From Sorghum bicolor (lineage: Eukaryota > Streptophyta > Magnoliopsida > Poales > Poaceae), in the NCBI RefSeq assembly GCF_000003195.3, contig NC_012874.2, positions 61,695,768-61,759,767 of the forward strand: a DNA stretch of 64,000 nt, given 5' to 3'. Shown here one piece after another: positions 1 through 10,739 of the stretch; the stretch's first letter is position 1, and each line of letters opens with the position of its first letter. The notes below the pieces were generated by a model. It searched no databases. It saw nothing but the letters and a program-made list of their open reading frames with translations, and was not told the DNA's origin. Both the position numbers and the translations under genes were made by a program.

Positions 1-2492
1 TGAGTCTGCCCTCGTGTCGAGATTCCGGAATACCAATTGGGTCAAGGTCTGGAATAAAGTCAACACAGAACTCTATGACCTCCTCTGTTCCGTAGCCCTT
101 GGCAATGCTTCCTTCTGACCGGGAACGACTATGGACATATTTCTTTAGGACACCCATGAATCTCTCGAAGGGGAACATGTTGTGTAGGAACACAGGACCG
201 AGAATACGAATCTCTTTGATCAGATGAACTAGGAGGTGTGTCATGATATCGAAGAAGGATGGAGGGAACACCAACTCAAAGCTGATGAGACATTGAACGA
301 CATCATTCTGCAGAGTAGCTAGTTGCTCTGGATTGATTGCCTTCTGAGAAATTGCATTGAGGAATGCACATAGCTTTACGGTGGCTAGACGTACGTGTGG
401 AGGTAAAATTCCTCTTAAAACCACCGGCAACAATTGCGTCATTAGAACGTGACAGTCATGGGACTTCAAGTTTAGGAATTTCTTCTCTGGCACATTAATT
501 ATTCCCTTGATATTGGAGGAGAATCCAGATGGGACCTTGATGCTGCTAAGACATTCAAACATGCTTTCCTTCTCTTCTTTGCTCAGAGTGTAGCTAGCAG
601 GGCTTAAGTAATGACGTCCATCGTCATCTGTCTTTTCTGGATGCAGGTTGTCTCGTTCTTTCATGCGCTGCAAGTCTTGTCGTGCTTCAAGTGAATCCTT
701 AGACTTCCCATAGACACCCATGAATCCGAGCAAGTTCACACAAAGATTCTTTGTCAGATGCATCATGTCGATCGCGTTGCGGACCTCTAGGACATTCCAG
801 TAAGGTAGCTCCCAAAATATGGATTTCTTCTTCCACATGGGTACGTGTCCCTTAGCATCCTTGGAAATAGGTTCGCTGCCTCGTCCCTTTCCAAATACCA
901 CTTTTATATCCTTGACCATTTCGAGTATATCATCCCCGGTTCGATTGAGAGGTTTGGTCCGGTGGTCTGCCTTGCCTTTAAAATGCTTGCCTTTCTTTCG
1001 TACTGGGTGGTTCACAGGAAGAAACCGACGGTGGCCAAGGTACACGACCTTTCGACATTTTTCAAAAATACACAGTCAAGGTCTTCATAACAATGTGTGC
1101 ATGCATTATATCCCTTGTTTGACTGGCCTGAAAGATTACTCAGAGCTGACCAATCATTGATTGTTACAAACAGCAATGCTCGCAGGTCAAAGTGCTCTTG
1201 TTTGTACTCATCCCACACGCGAACTCCTAGTTTGCTCCATAAAAGTTGAAGTTCCTAAACTAATGGCCTTAGGTAGACATCTATGTCATTGCCAGGTTGC
1301 TTCGGTCCTTGGATAAGCACCGGCATCATAATAAACTTCTGCTTCATGCATAGCCGTGGAGGAAGTTGTAGATACATAGAGTAACTGGCCAAGTGCTGTG
1401 ACTACTGCTCTGCTCACCGAAAAGATTCATACCATCTGTACTTAAGGCGAACCGCAAGTTTCTAGCATCATCTGCAAAATCTATGAATTCTCTGTCTATC
1501 GCTCTCCACTGGGATCCATCGGTAGGGTGTCTCAGTACATTGTCTATCTTACGGTCTTCTTTATGCCACCGCAACAAATTTGCATTGTCCTTATTTCTGA
1601 ACAGACGTTTTAATCGTGGTATTATAGGAGCATACCACATAACCTTGGCAGGAATTTTCTTCCTATGACGTTCTTCACCCTCAACATCGCTAGGATCATC
1701 TCGTATAATCTTATACCGTGATGCCTTACATACTGGACATGCATCCAAATTCTCGTATTCCTCCCCACGGTAGAGGATGCAGTCATTAGGACATGCGTGT
1801 ATCTTCTGGATTTCTAATCCCAAAGGGCAGACAACCTGTTTTGCTTCATACGTAGTGGTGGGCAATTCGTTGCCTTTTGGAAGCATCTTTTTTATGATCT
1901 TCAATAACTGCCCAAATGCCTTGTCAGATGTACCATTCTTTGCCTTCCATTGCAGCAATTCCAGTGTGGTACCCAGCTTTTTTTGCCCCTCTTCAGCGGT
2001 GGGATATAGCGATTTCCTGTGGTCCTCTAGCATGAGCTCGAACTTGGCTTTCTCTTTATCACTTTCACATTCTCTTTATGCATCACGGATGGCATCACCA
2101 AAAGCATCATCGCCCCGATCATCTTCTGCCGCTACCTCTTCTTCATTATCTCCCCCCCATTGCAACATCATTGAAGCCACCGTACTGAGCAATAATATTG
2201 GCATGGTCCAATTCTTCTTCTTCTTCTTCTTCTTCTTCACCTTCATCCATTATAATCCCGCTTTCTCCATGTTTGGTCCAACAAATATAGTTTGGTACGA
2301 AACCAGACTTTAATAAGTGCGAATGAAGAGTTCTTGAGTTAGAATATTCCGTCAAATTCTTGCACACGGCACATGGACAGCACATGAAACCGTCCCTCTT
2401 ATTTGTCTCGGCCACACTTAAGGAATAATGCACGCCATTAATGAACTCTTCGGAGCGCCAATCGACATTATACGTCCAATTACGTGTTACGA
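1..2492 (-). pseudogene. CACTA TNP2-like transposase (decayed)
   Basis: The minus strand encodes, in order, a transposase-associated domain (about 2490-2150; CCPCAVCKN cysteine cluster and an acidic Glu run), the TNP2/Transposase_21 catalytic region (about 2033-1030; PVCKASRY, CIYNF, WDEYKQEHFDLRALLF, NKGYNACTHC) and a DUF4218-like region (about 800-1; NLCVNLLGFMGVYGK, KSHDCHVLMTQLLPV, MFPFERFMGVLKKY). A splice-acceptor-like AATGCAG precedes 2492. Breaks seen: an extra G in the G run near 2152-2158, an in-frame TAA near 2077, a one-base loss near 1365, a TAG near 1256 and a shift near 1030. The last ~1 kb is essentially open to the window edge. The protein would bind the element ends and cut DNA in the nucleus. 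The family call is firm; individual lesion positions are approximate. Confidence 0.88.
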
Positions 2493-2588
2493 TCTGCATT
2501 AAATATAACATATATATTATGAAAACCATGCACACATATAGTTTCTCATCTTATTGCACAACATGTCTAAGATACATAGTTGATTAAT

Positions 2589-3092
2589 TCAAGAAAGCTT
2601 GGCTACAACAAATACAATCGCAACTAGCACTAAAAAAACCAAAACTAAAATGCACTTAAGCAACATAATTAGTTCGCGTCCGATCCCAACTATAATAGAT
2701 AGATCATTCGCTTGATCAACATCATTGAACTCCTTTCGTCGGCTCACTGCCTCACCACCTTCAGCCTCAACCACCTGTGTTCAATGTATTCTTCCTCCCA
2801 GTACCAACCTGTACATCCGCCGGTACCGTCCCACTGAAATTAAAAGAGAGAATCAAAAGTTTAATTAATATCATTTAAAAAAGTAAGCACATATATAAGC
2901 AAATGTCTAGAAATAGCTGACATTACGATCCGGACACTTGTAGAATATACTACCCTTGTTTACTCCCTCTTTCGACACTTTGTACTCCATCACAATCTTC
3001 TGCCCACACTTGCCACAAGTAATGAGAGGGAGTTCCGGCCGATATCGCTTTTGAACCCGTTGAGAGACCGAAGACCCGGTCACCGTTGCCAT
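2589..3092 (-). pseudogene. small GRF-type zinc-finger/membrane protein gene carried in the CACTA element
   Basis: A first exon starts at ATG 3092 (MATVTGSSVSQRVQKRY) and contains CGKC followed by YKCPDRN. A second coding stretch, after an acceptor-like TTTCAG near 2837, has GCTGWYWEEEY and ends in a C-terminal hydrophobic segment of about 20 residues (MLLKCILVLVFLVLVAIVFV). The spaced Cys pairs and aromatic W-x-W look like a GRF zinc finger, and the order GRF finger, linker, C-terminal membrane helix is one I know from small grass proteins of unknown function. A one-base frame mismatch between the WYWEEEY part and the membrane helix (near 2775) suggests decay or a missed small intron. It lies upstream of the transposase on the same strand, so it may be a captured host gene. 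Function unknown. Confidence 0.5.
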
Positions 3093-3355
3093 CTACTATC
3101 CATACTCAATTTTTAAACAATTATAAATTACACATTTACTAGTAAACATGTATGATTAAAGAAGAACCTAATAATATCCTTTATTTGTCTAGTTACTTCA
3201 ACAAATCTTCTAAATTATACAATAGACATTATGTAGTAATAAAAATAAATCAAGTGATATTAACAAACCAATTAATTTGAACTATCCTACTTTCTAAGAT
3301 CATGAAAAGATACTATAATTCATTCTTGCAAACTACATTAATACTAGGTCAACCA

Positions 3356-3363
<8 letters not shown>

Positions 3364-3420
<57 letters not shown>
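3364..3420. repeat. (AT)n microsatellite
   Basis: About 28 uninterrupted AT dinucleotides in the 5' non-coding part of the CACTA element. Likely highly length-polymorphic. Confidence 0.97.
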
Positions 3421-3422
<2 letters not shown>

Positions 3423-3697
3423 ATACTAATTCATGTGAATGATTCAAAATAACAAAGTGGATTTGAGCTAAAAATAATGGAAACATCACAAGCCAAAAAC
3501 AACATGAAAAAGACAAGAACTACTAAAGTTAGTCACCTCCAAGCATGAAGAAACGATGAGGGAGTCGAAGAAGATCAACGATGGGCGTCCAAGATGAAGA
3601 ACAAATGAAGAACAAGGAAGAAGAAGCTCCAAGAACAACAATGGTGCTCTCGGTTTCAAATGGGCAGAGGGGAGGAGAAGGCGGGCCTATAAACCGG

Positions 3698-3946
3698 AGC
3701 TTTAGCACCGGTTCAGGGCAAAAACCAGTGCTAAAGGGTCACCCTTTAGCACCGGTTTGTGTGCCAAAGCGGTGCTAAAGGCTTTGCCTCGGCCCGTGGC
3801 ACTGGCCGGTGCTAAAGGGGACCCTTTAGCACCGGTTGGTAACACGAACCGGTGCTAAAGGGTCCCTGCCCCGACAACACCTGTCAGTAGCCGTTGGGTA
3901 GGACCCTTTAGCACCGGATCGTGTTAGGAACCGGTGCTAAAGGGGC
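3698..3946. repeat. CACTA subterminal repeat cluster (CTTTAGCACCGGTT, both orientations)
   Basis: Copies of CTTTAGCACCGGTT and its complement AACCGGTGCTAAAG alternate at least eight times, for example at 3700, 3743, 3823 and 3906 against inverted copies near 3769, 3807, 3849 and 3930. In CACTA elements such subterminal repeats are binding sites for the element's TNPA-type protein. The inverted arrangement can fold into long hairpins. Confidence 0.85.
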
Positions 3947-4054
3947 CTTTAACCCCGGGACGCCAAAGGGCCGAGGTTTTTGGCCATTTTGGGCATCGAC
4001 CAATGCCTCATTCTGTAGTAGTGTTGGTGGCCAGCGATGGGGTATGGTGACAGT

Positions 4055-4118
4055 GGGATTGGGGGCGGCGGGCTCAGCAGCAGGGCGGGATTGGGGGCAG
4101 CGGGCTCAGCAGCAGGGC
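4055..4118. repeat. 32-bp tandem duplication
   Basis: Two copies of a 32-bp unit beginning GGGATTGGGGGC and ending CAGCAGCAGGGC lie just outside the CACTA terminus. The surrounding 4024-4440 stretch is GC-rich and I recognise no gene in it. Confidence 0.75.
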
Positions 4119-4439
4119 TCAGCAGCGCTGGGGACGGCAGAGCTCCGGCTAGGGACCGTGGTGACGGCGCTCCGGTGGGTGGAGTCCTCTTGCAGGCACT
4201 CGGCGGTGGGATGGTGTGGCGGCGCCTAGCGCGTGGTGGGCAATTTTTTTTCTTTCTGAGTCGTGACTTGGTGAGTGGAAGTCTAGAGCCTAATGGGTCG
4301 CTGAGGTAGCCTTTTTTATTGGGCTCAACATTTAGCTGCCGCGCATGACTTGTTTTGGCGCGTAGTTTCCTGCTCACCCAAATTGTTCTATTTGTGGTTC
4401 CCTGCCTACTCCTTCGACGATAGTTAGACCGTCATTTGG

Positions 4440-4655
4440 TTGGGCTACAACGACACATATTTTGTCTAAAAACTTTTGCCGACACTTACTAAGTCGGCAG
4501 GAGCAACGCCAACACATTACGTGTTGGCTTACATAGTCATTATCGACAGTTTATGGGACGCGGAAAATGTATATAATTGCCAACACATGATATGTTGTTA
4601 AAATCCTTGTTTTCCCAACACATGAGTGTAGGGAAAAGTAGGTCATGGTGTAGTG
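4440..4655 (-). mobile_element. solitary CACTA terminus (second family)
   Basis: On the minus strand the segment begins at 4655 with CACTACACCATGACC. It is followed by repeated ACACATGTGTTGG-like words and a GCCGACTTAGTAAGTGTCGGC palindrome near 4480-4500, in the style of CACTA subterminal repeats. No coding region and no partner terminus were found, so this is a remnant. The inner boundary is a guess. Confidence 0.5.
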
Positions 4656-5199
4656 TGTCAGACCCGTGGGATGTATGAGCCAACGTCCTAACCCTTCCTA
4701 TTTTTGCTGAGTTAAGGAGAGCATATGATTTTCCCCTACGTGCCGTAATCGAGGGCACACTTAGGGCCTGTTTAGATCCCAAATCTTTACATCCCAAAAG
4801 TTTTGGCTGTAAATTTTACATCCAAATAGGTGTTTAGATGCTTCCAAAAACTTTTTGGTCTGCAGCACATAAGATAGATTTGCCCTCATTTAATGCTTGA
4901 TTTGGTTCATTAATTGAAGTACATGCACATGATGGCGTCCTGCATGCCGATTTGCATGGTTACGTTTCTGCGTTTGCAGTGGCATGCTGTAGACACATTT
5001 TTTTCCAAAGCGCACAATCAAAACTATAATGATTTTATCCCCAAACAAATATCCTAAAAAAAATACATGTCCTCAAACAAAAATATAATTACAGTCCTCG
5101 AACAGAACTTAAATTACATGTCCTCAAACAAAACTTAAATTACATGTCCTCAAACAAAACTTAAATTACATGTCCTCAAACAAGAAAAAAAACATATTC

Positions 5200-6432
5200 T
5201 CAAGATCTATTCAACAGGCCAAGTGCAACACTATCACGAAAAGCATTCATCTGTGCACATTCTTCCCTACTAGGTGCTGGAACATGTGGAGGCTGATTGG
5301 CCCTTGCTTCAGGAGGTACGTAATTCTCATCACGGTCACAACGATCAAAGTCTCTATCAACTATTCCACTCATCCTAATGAAGTTATGCAGTGCAAAGCA
5401 AGCAACTATAATATGGCTTTGCGTTGTCGGTGGATAACTTGGGATACTTTGCAACATCCTCCATTTTTGCTTCAACACTCCAAATGCCCTTTCTTTGACA
5501 TTTCTAAGTGAAGAATGTGCATAGTTGAATACCTCCTTTTTACCTTGTGGTTCGTCGCCGTTTTGAAACTCTGGAAGATGGTACTTTGTTCCCTTGTAAG
5601 GCGCCAGATAACCGGGACGGTTTGGATAGCCCGAATCCACCAGGTAATACTTCCCTACACCAGCAAGTACCTGTAAGTGTCAAGTGCTATAATTAGAAAA
5701 CAAAATGTAAATATCAACAAGCTGTGTACCTGTAGGTGGATGAGGAAATACATGGTTGTATTTCCCCAGTGCATCATCAAATACTCTCATGTCATGTACA
5801 GACCCAGGCCATCCAACAAGGACAAATGTAAAGATCATGTCAAAGTCACATGAGGCCATCACATTCTGAGTAGTCATGCCCTTGCAACATAAGTGCTGAA
5901 CAAATTTATCATTTGGCACGACCACAGGAACATGAGTGCCATCTATTGCACCTATGCAATCCTTGAAGAAGGGATAGAACCTACGCTGTCTCAATCTAGG
6001 GTGCAAAATACTGAATTGTGGGTCTCGAGGTTTAATGATGTCTTCGGCCAACTTTAGCATACAATTCAAAACTTTATAAAATATGTTATGAACTGTGCCT
6101 AGTGATCTCTCAATTCTATCCTCAGCTTGCCTAACCGACTGCGGAGCTCCAACCATCCAAAGAAACATTCCTAAAGCCTCAATTGAGGTAGACTTTCTTG
6201 AGGACTTAAGGCCGTAATGTTCTACTAACATATCATGCAGCCGATAGAAAACAGTTGGGGTCATTCTAAACATGTTGTAACAGGAATTCCTATTTGTCAA
6301 CTTTCTTTCCACCCAATCCAAACCAGTCATTACTGGTTGCCTACTCTGGGATCTACGATAGTACTTGTCAAGGTGCATAGCATAGTGGTACATACCATAG
6401 ATGAATCCACTGCAATCATCTTCAAGGAACAT
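5200..6432 (-). CDS. PIF/Harbinger DDE transposase, two exons, apparently intact
   Basis: The nuclease cuts the element ends in the nucleus. Exon 1 ends at 5730 and exon 2 is 5654-5200. The 75-bp intron has a GT donor after CCACCTACAG and an acceptor GGTGTAG, and joining keeps the frame, giving 385 codons from ATG 6432. Likely catalytic residues are the Asp in GAIDGTH, the Asp in LVDSGYPN and the Glu in VKERAFGVLK. A helix-turn-helix-like N-terminal half (TPTVFYRLHDMLV) precedes them. The length suits the family. The frame stays open upstream of 6432 to a TTGTTATAG acceptor-like site near 6517, so the true start may lie in an earlier exon and the 6432 ATG may be internal. No stop or frameshift was seen in either exon. 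Confidence 0.85.
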
Positions 6433-6777
6433 GTTGAAAAAATCTTCCTCAAACTTCTCATCTAAATCCTCGTCTGGGCCATTTTCCTCCTTAGGTGGTT
6501 CGACATCTTCCTGTCTATAACAAAAACCGACAATAACTCAGTCCTCAGTCACAAGAATGTGTTGATGGATGCTTACTTGAGCAGAAAATCACCAAACAGC
6601 ACAGAAATCAGAAACATACAATGCATGGATAGGTAGGTCTTGCTACATTCATTCATCATCACAGACAACAAACAACAGTCATACAGACATCACAAACATA
6701 CATAGTTCAATTCAAATACATCAATGGCATACGTAGTCCAACACCTAATAACTAAACGAATGCATAGATAAGAGGGT

Positions 6778-8627
6778 CTAGTTGTCGACCCCGGCATAGT
6801 GCTTGATGAGGCCAAGCCTTCCTTCTGGCTTTGTTGATATGAAGAACTTCATTGCTTTCTCAGACAGGATGATCTTCAGGACCCCAATCCACAGCTTCGT
6901 GTCCTCCTCAGTTGCACCACTTTCTCTGGCTAGCTACTGGACATATTCAATCCTCAATTCCTCAGCAGACTTCTTTTCTGCAGCTTCCTTCTGCCTTCTT
7001 TCCCAGATGGTCTGCAGCATGGCATTCCTGTTCTCTTGAAGAACATTGAAGTCCCTCATGTTGTTATCCATGGCTCTAACTGCAGGACTCCTTGTCTTCT
7101 TGTTTGGGCTGGAACCAGTGTTGCGTGTGCTAGGTGTGCTGGCCCTCTTTGTCCCAATGCTCAGCGGGGTTAACTGCTCCTCAGCTTCATCTCCTTCTTG
7201 TTCATCATCACTTATATTGTACGCACAGGGAGCTCCTTGACCAGGAACGTAAGAAGAAGAGTCATCCACTGCAAGCACCAGGAACATGCGGTCCATTTCT
7301 TCTAGGTACGGAGGCCACCCATTCTTCAATTTCTTCCATTCTGATTTTCCTTGCAAAAAAATAGAGCACAAAAAGAAGGTAAGACTTCTACTAAAATTTA
7401 GGTGTCCCTGCAACAAAGAAAGAGCAGAAAAGAAGTACCTGAGTGTTTTCTTTCCACCAGTCATCTGCAGCTATAACAGATCCATCAGGTCTATGACCCA
7501 AACCTGTTCCTTTCTGAAGTTTCTGAATGAATGTCCACATATTCTTCAATTGTCTTATCCTATTGCCAAACTGCTCGTTATCATGAACTAGACCTGTCGC
7601 CGCATAGTACCTCTCTATGATATCCCTCCACCCACTTTTGCTCATGACACCCTTAACACAGTTCCCATTGTCAATCTGGTTGCAGTATATCTCACACAGC
7701 TTGTTGGTGTTTTCAGAGCCCCAGTGTGCCTTGTCTTTCCTATCCTAAACGTTGCATTACATAGCAAAAATCAAAACAGTCATACAAGAACAAAATAGCC
7801 AAAATTTAGTCAAATACAAACAGTCATAACCCCTTCAAATAGTCATAACATACATAACAAATAGCCCAAATACAAACACCTATAACAATCATACCAAATA
7901 CCATTCATAACATGCATATAACAAGTACAAAAATACAAACTACCACACTATAGCAGTGAAAACATACATAACAAGTACAAAAATACATTCTGGGAAAACC
8001 AGCACTCTATACCAGTCATAAAAATACATAACTCGTTAGGGTGTAGAAGAAGCAGTCTTACCGGGACTTGAGCATATGAGTTCTCGTCCTCTGCATCGAA
8101 GGTCGGAGGAGGTAGGTTGCCGCGTAGAGGCGTACCGCGTCCCCTAGACCCGCCGGAGGAACCCGATGCAACACCATGGGGAGGGATGCGTCCACCACCA
8201 AGGGACATGGAGCCGCCGTGACCTAACTTAGGTCCACCTCGACCGACACCGCCATGAGCACTGCGCAAGCCGAGGGTGCCTCTGCCGCTGCGGGTAGGCG
8301 GGCGAAACAGGGGAGGGGCTTGAGTGTTCCCGAAGTCGGCGTCTTCAGTCCCCGAACGAAGGAGACCCTCGTAGGAACCGAGGCCTGGCCACCCTTCGCC
8401 GGAGTTGAGATCCAACGCCGCCATCCCCAACCGGTTAGGGTTGGTGGAGCTCGACGTGTGGTAGAGGTACCCTATGCCGTTGAATCCCGAGGGCTGGGAG
8501 TTGAATCCCGAGGCTGGGAGAGGAAGTCCCTCGTGTCTGCTCTGTCGCCGAAGACGTCCTCGTCGCCATAGCCGTCGTCGTCGTGGAAGCTGTGGCCCCG
8601 CTGTCCCGCGCCGCTCCAGCCGTCCAT
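6778..8627 (-). pseudogene. Myb/SANT-like partner protein of PIF/Harbinger element (broken)
   Basis: In PIF-type elements a Myb/SANT protein binds DNA and helps the transposase. Exon 1 begins MDGWSGAGQRGHSFHDDDGY at 8627 and ends at 8062 (donor CCG/GTAAGA). Exon 2 is 7744-7439 and carries the trihelix-like domain (HWGSENTNKLCEIY, GWRDIIERYY, FGNRIRQLKNMW, DDWWKENTQ). Exon 3 starts near 7358 and has a PNKKTRS-type basic stretch and a coiled C-terminal part that reads on to a stop at 6778. Two lesions: a one-base length difference between two 20-bp tandem copies at 8477-8520 shifts the frame, and a TAG at 6934-6936 replaces what should be a sense codon, since the reading continues cleanly beyond it (LARESGATEEDTKLW). 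The intron 2/exon 3 join is uncertain. Confidence 0.78.
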
Positions 8628-9034
8628 CGCCGAGGGAAGCCGGATCTGGATCCGGTGCTTGAGAGCGACGAGGCGGGTGTTGCGATGGTGGATCTGCCGG
8701 CGATTCAAGAGAATGGGGGTGGAGGAGAAAGCGACGGTGGGATGGGGTGGGTTAGGGTTCGTGAGGGAGAGAGTGGCTGAGGGAGAGCGGTGGGTGCGGG
8801 GCTGCGCGAATGGATAGGAGCAGGGCTGGGGTGGGAGCAGGGCTGGGGGTATACCCCGTCCAACTCGGGTCCCTATGCACTTTTTGGACAGTTTTGTGAC
8901 TCAAGGGTCCCAAATTCCAAATCTTTACAGCCCATGGTTTACAGACCCCTGTTTAGATCCATTCTTCCAAAAAGTGTACATTTCTCCAAAACTTTTTGGT
9001 TTTTTGGCTGCATCTAAATAGGCCCTAACCTTAC

Positions 9035-9480
9035 GAGGTTGTGGCCCCTCATAATACAGCGTTAAATAAAGATAGCTCCACTTCTCTAGAACCGTCGACG
9101 TCGTTCTATGTGGACTACAGCCTATCACATCTCAGATTTAAGAGGTTATGGTCCCTCGTCACATAATGCTAAATAAAGACTGCTCCACTTTCCTAGAAAC
9201 CATCGTTCCATGTAGACTACATCCTATCACATCTCAGATTCGATAACCAAGAGAGTGTTGAAATGATGGGAAGGCTGTTTCCTCTCTCCACCGGCGTCAT
9301 CTTCCTCATCGACCTCTACCGATGGTGTCATCTTCCTCACTGACATCGGACCTACCTGAAGATCTCGAGTAGTCATTAATAATCCACTAGTGCGTTTCAA
9401 GTTAACTAGATTGTAGATCCTGTGGTTTGGTCCCTAATGTTTTCTAACATTGTGGCATCAAGAGCCTGCTAATCTAGTTC
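9035..9480 (+). repeat. decayed copia LTR end with tandem ~107-bp repeat and primer-binding-site-like word
   Basis: Two diverged tandem copies of about 107 bp (from GAGGTTGTGGCCCCTC near 9035 and GAGGTTATGGTCCCTC near 9142) lead into a CT-rich stretch. Then TGTGGCATCAAGAGCC appears near 9454, a degraded form of the initiator-Met primer site TGGTATCAGAGC. With the copia gag remnant at 12456 this suggests an old Ty1/copia 5' LTR whose interior has since been invaded. 9480-9890 is AT-rich with nothing recognisable. Confidence 0.45.
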
Positions 9481-9892
9481 GTGAAACCCTAAGATATGGT
9501 TTAAGCCTTGGATTAAGAGAATTGCAAGGTCGGTTTAATCTAAGTATGCCCTAGTCACTTGCTTTCAACGTGATTTACCTTATGCATGATTAGGCCTTAT
9601 GTGATCGTAATTACATGGTTTATGCCTCTGATCTATGCCTAAAGTGCTTGGGTACATCAAATTTTTTTTGATTAGGGTTAATTAGTTTCGAATTAATAAT
9701 GTTTTATGTCTAATTAGCCATGATTATCATGTATCAGGCCTTAATTAATCATGCTTAAATCAATTCTGCTCACTGTAGTTCTTCACATCAGATGGATTTC
9801 TTGCATGTTTAAGGCCTAGGTTTAGTTAATCATTACACATTAATCATGGACTAATGCAAACTTGTGCCAAATTGGAGTGGCATCATGGCGCT

Positions 9893-10400
9893 TAGAGATG
9901 TCAACGGGCCCTGTTCCCCGATTCTCCATGGGGAATTCACCCATTAGATGATGGGGATGATATAGATTTTGTCCCCACGGGGGAACTAAATGGGACTAAA
10001 GTTGTCCTCGTCGGGGTTCACAGGGCCGGGGATAGTATGCATGCCCCCGTCCCCGCTCCCAGCAGCGACCCGACTCTGAAGGTCCATATATTTGCAAGGT
10101 CTAATAACTATGATATATAAGCAAAGTTGAAATCCTATCCTTCACTTTCTCGGTCTCAAATGTGAATCTTTATAGAAGAGATTTGTCTATATAGCATTCA
10201 TATGAATTCATGAATACATGAATAGTTGACAAAATCACATAAACTAACGTGGATACAGAGAATCCCATGGGAATATATTATTCCCCGCACGGAGACGGAG
10301 ATGGGGAGAAAATCTACCCCGTGACATTTGGCGGGGATGGGGTGAGAAAGTTTCTTCCCCACGAGGACAGAGATGGGGAAGCACTCACTTTAACTATTTG
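9893..10400. mobile_element. non-autonomous hAT-like repeat with CCCCG/GGGGA-rich ends
   Basis: The segment opens TAGAGATGTCAACGGGCC and is full of GGGGA/TCCCC words at both ends (9900-10080 and 10265-10390) around an AT-rich centre. This resembles a common grass hAT-type MITE that starts GATGGCAACGGG. The right terminus is not clean and no target duplication was found. Confidence 0.35.
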
Positions 10401-10573
10401 GATTCGTGTATGATACAGATATTAAATGTCTAGATTCGTATATGGATTACCCATGTACTAGTATTTAAACCCATTTGCGCTGCTGCTCCACCGCATCAGG
10501 GCGCATCTGCAGCCACGCCCGCGCTTCAGGGTGACGCCGTGGATTACACAACCAGATTTTTCAATTTCTTCTA

Positions 10574-10728
10574 GTAATGTGGGGTTCTTCTAGTGTTTTA
10601 GCATTTAAAATTTTAGTATAAACTTTCTCTAGTAAATGTCTCCTAGTGAGGATTCTCTAGTGTTTGACTAGTGGTAGTGTTTTATTACTAACTAAAAACA
10701 CTAGGAGAACTCCACCATTTTGGTAGTG
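10574..10728. mobile_element. small CACTA-type MITE
   Basis: GTGGGGTTCTTCTAGTGTTTTAG (10579-10601) is repeated inverted as CTAAAAACACTAGGAGAACTCCAC (10692-10715), and the minus strand at 10728 starts CACTACCAAAATGG. Internal AACACTAG words repeat in both orientations. At about 155 bp it has no coding capacity. The left terminus is degraded. Confidence 0.55.
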
Positions 10729-10739
10729 TTAGGCCGCTG

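Larger units (their letters stand above)
1..4023 (-). mobile_element. CACTA (En/Spm) DNA transposon, 5' part, truncated by window edge
   Basis: The element is read from the minus strand. Its 5' terminus is at 4023, where the minus strand begins CACTACTACAGAATGAGG, the expected CACTA terminal inverted repeat. Inside it come TTTAGCACCGGTT subterminal repeats, a small zinc-finger gene and a TNP2-type transposase that runs off position 1, so the 3' end and the 3-bp target duplication cannot be checked. The bases just outside the terminus are TTG (4024-4026). Class II CACTA elements move by cut and paste; this copy has several frame breaks and is probably dead. Confidence 0.9.
4764..9025 (-). mobile_element. 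PIF/Harbinger DNA transposon, full length
   Basis: Imperfect terminal inverted repeats bound the element: GGGCCTGTTTAGAT at 4764-4777 and ATCTAAATAGGCCC at 9012-9025 (one mismatch). The inner subterminal sequences also match (CCAAAAACTTTTTGG near 4845 and CCAAAACTTTTTGG near 8986). The flanks are TTA on the left and TAA on the right; PIF elements duplicate TWA, so one flank base has probably changed. Two minus-strand genes lie inside: a Myb/SANT-like partner protein first and a DDE transposase second, the usual autonomous PIF layout. Confidence 0.9.

Noticed and set aside
3921..4309. Open frames at the CACTA terminus
   Set aside because: They arise from Gly-rich GGGGGCGG repeats and cross the element boundary. 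No product is recognisable.
8254..8780. Plus-strand frames opposite Myb exon 1
   Set aside because: They are shadows of the GC-rich minus-strand exon, with no recognisable domain.
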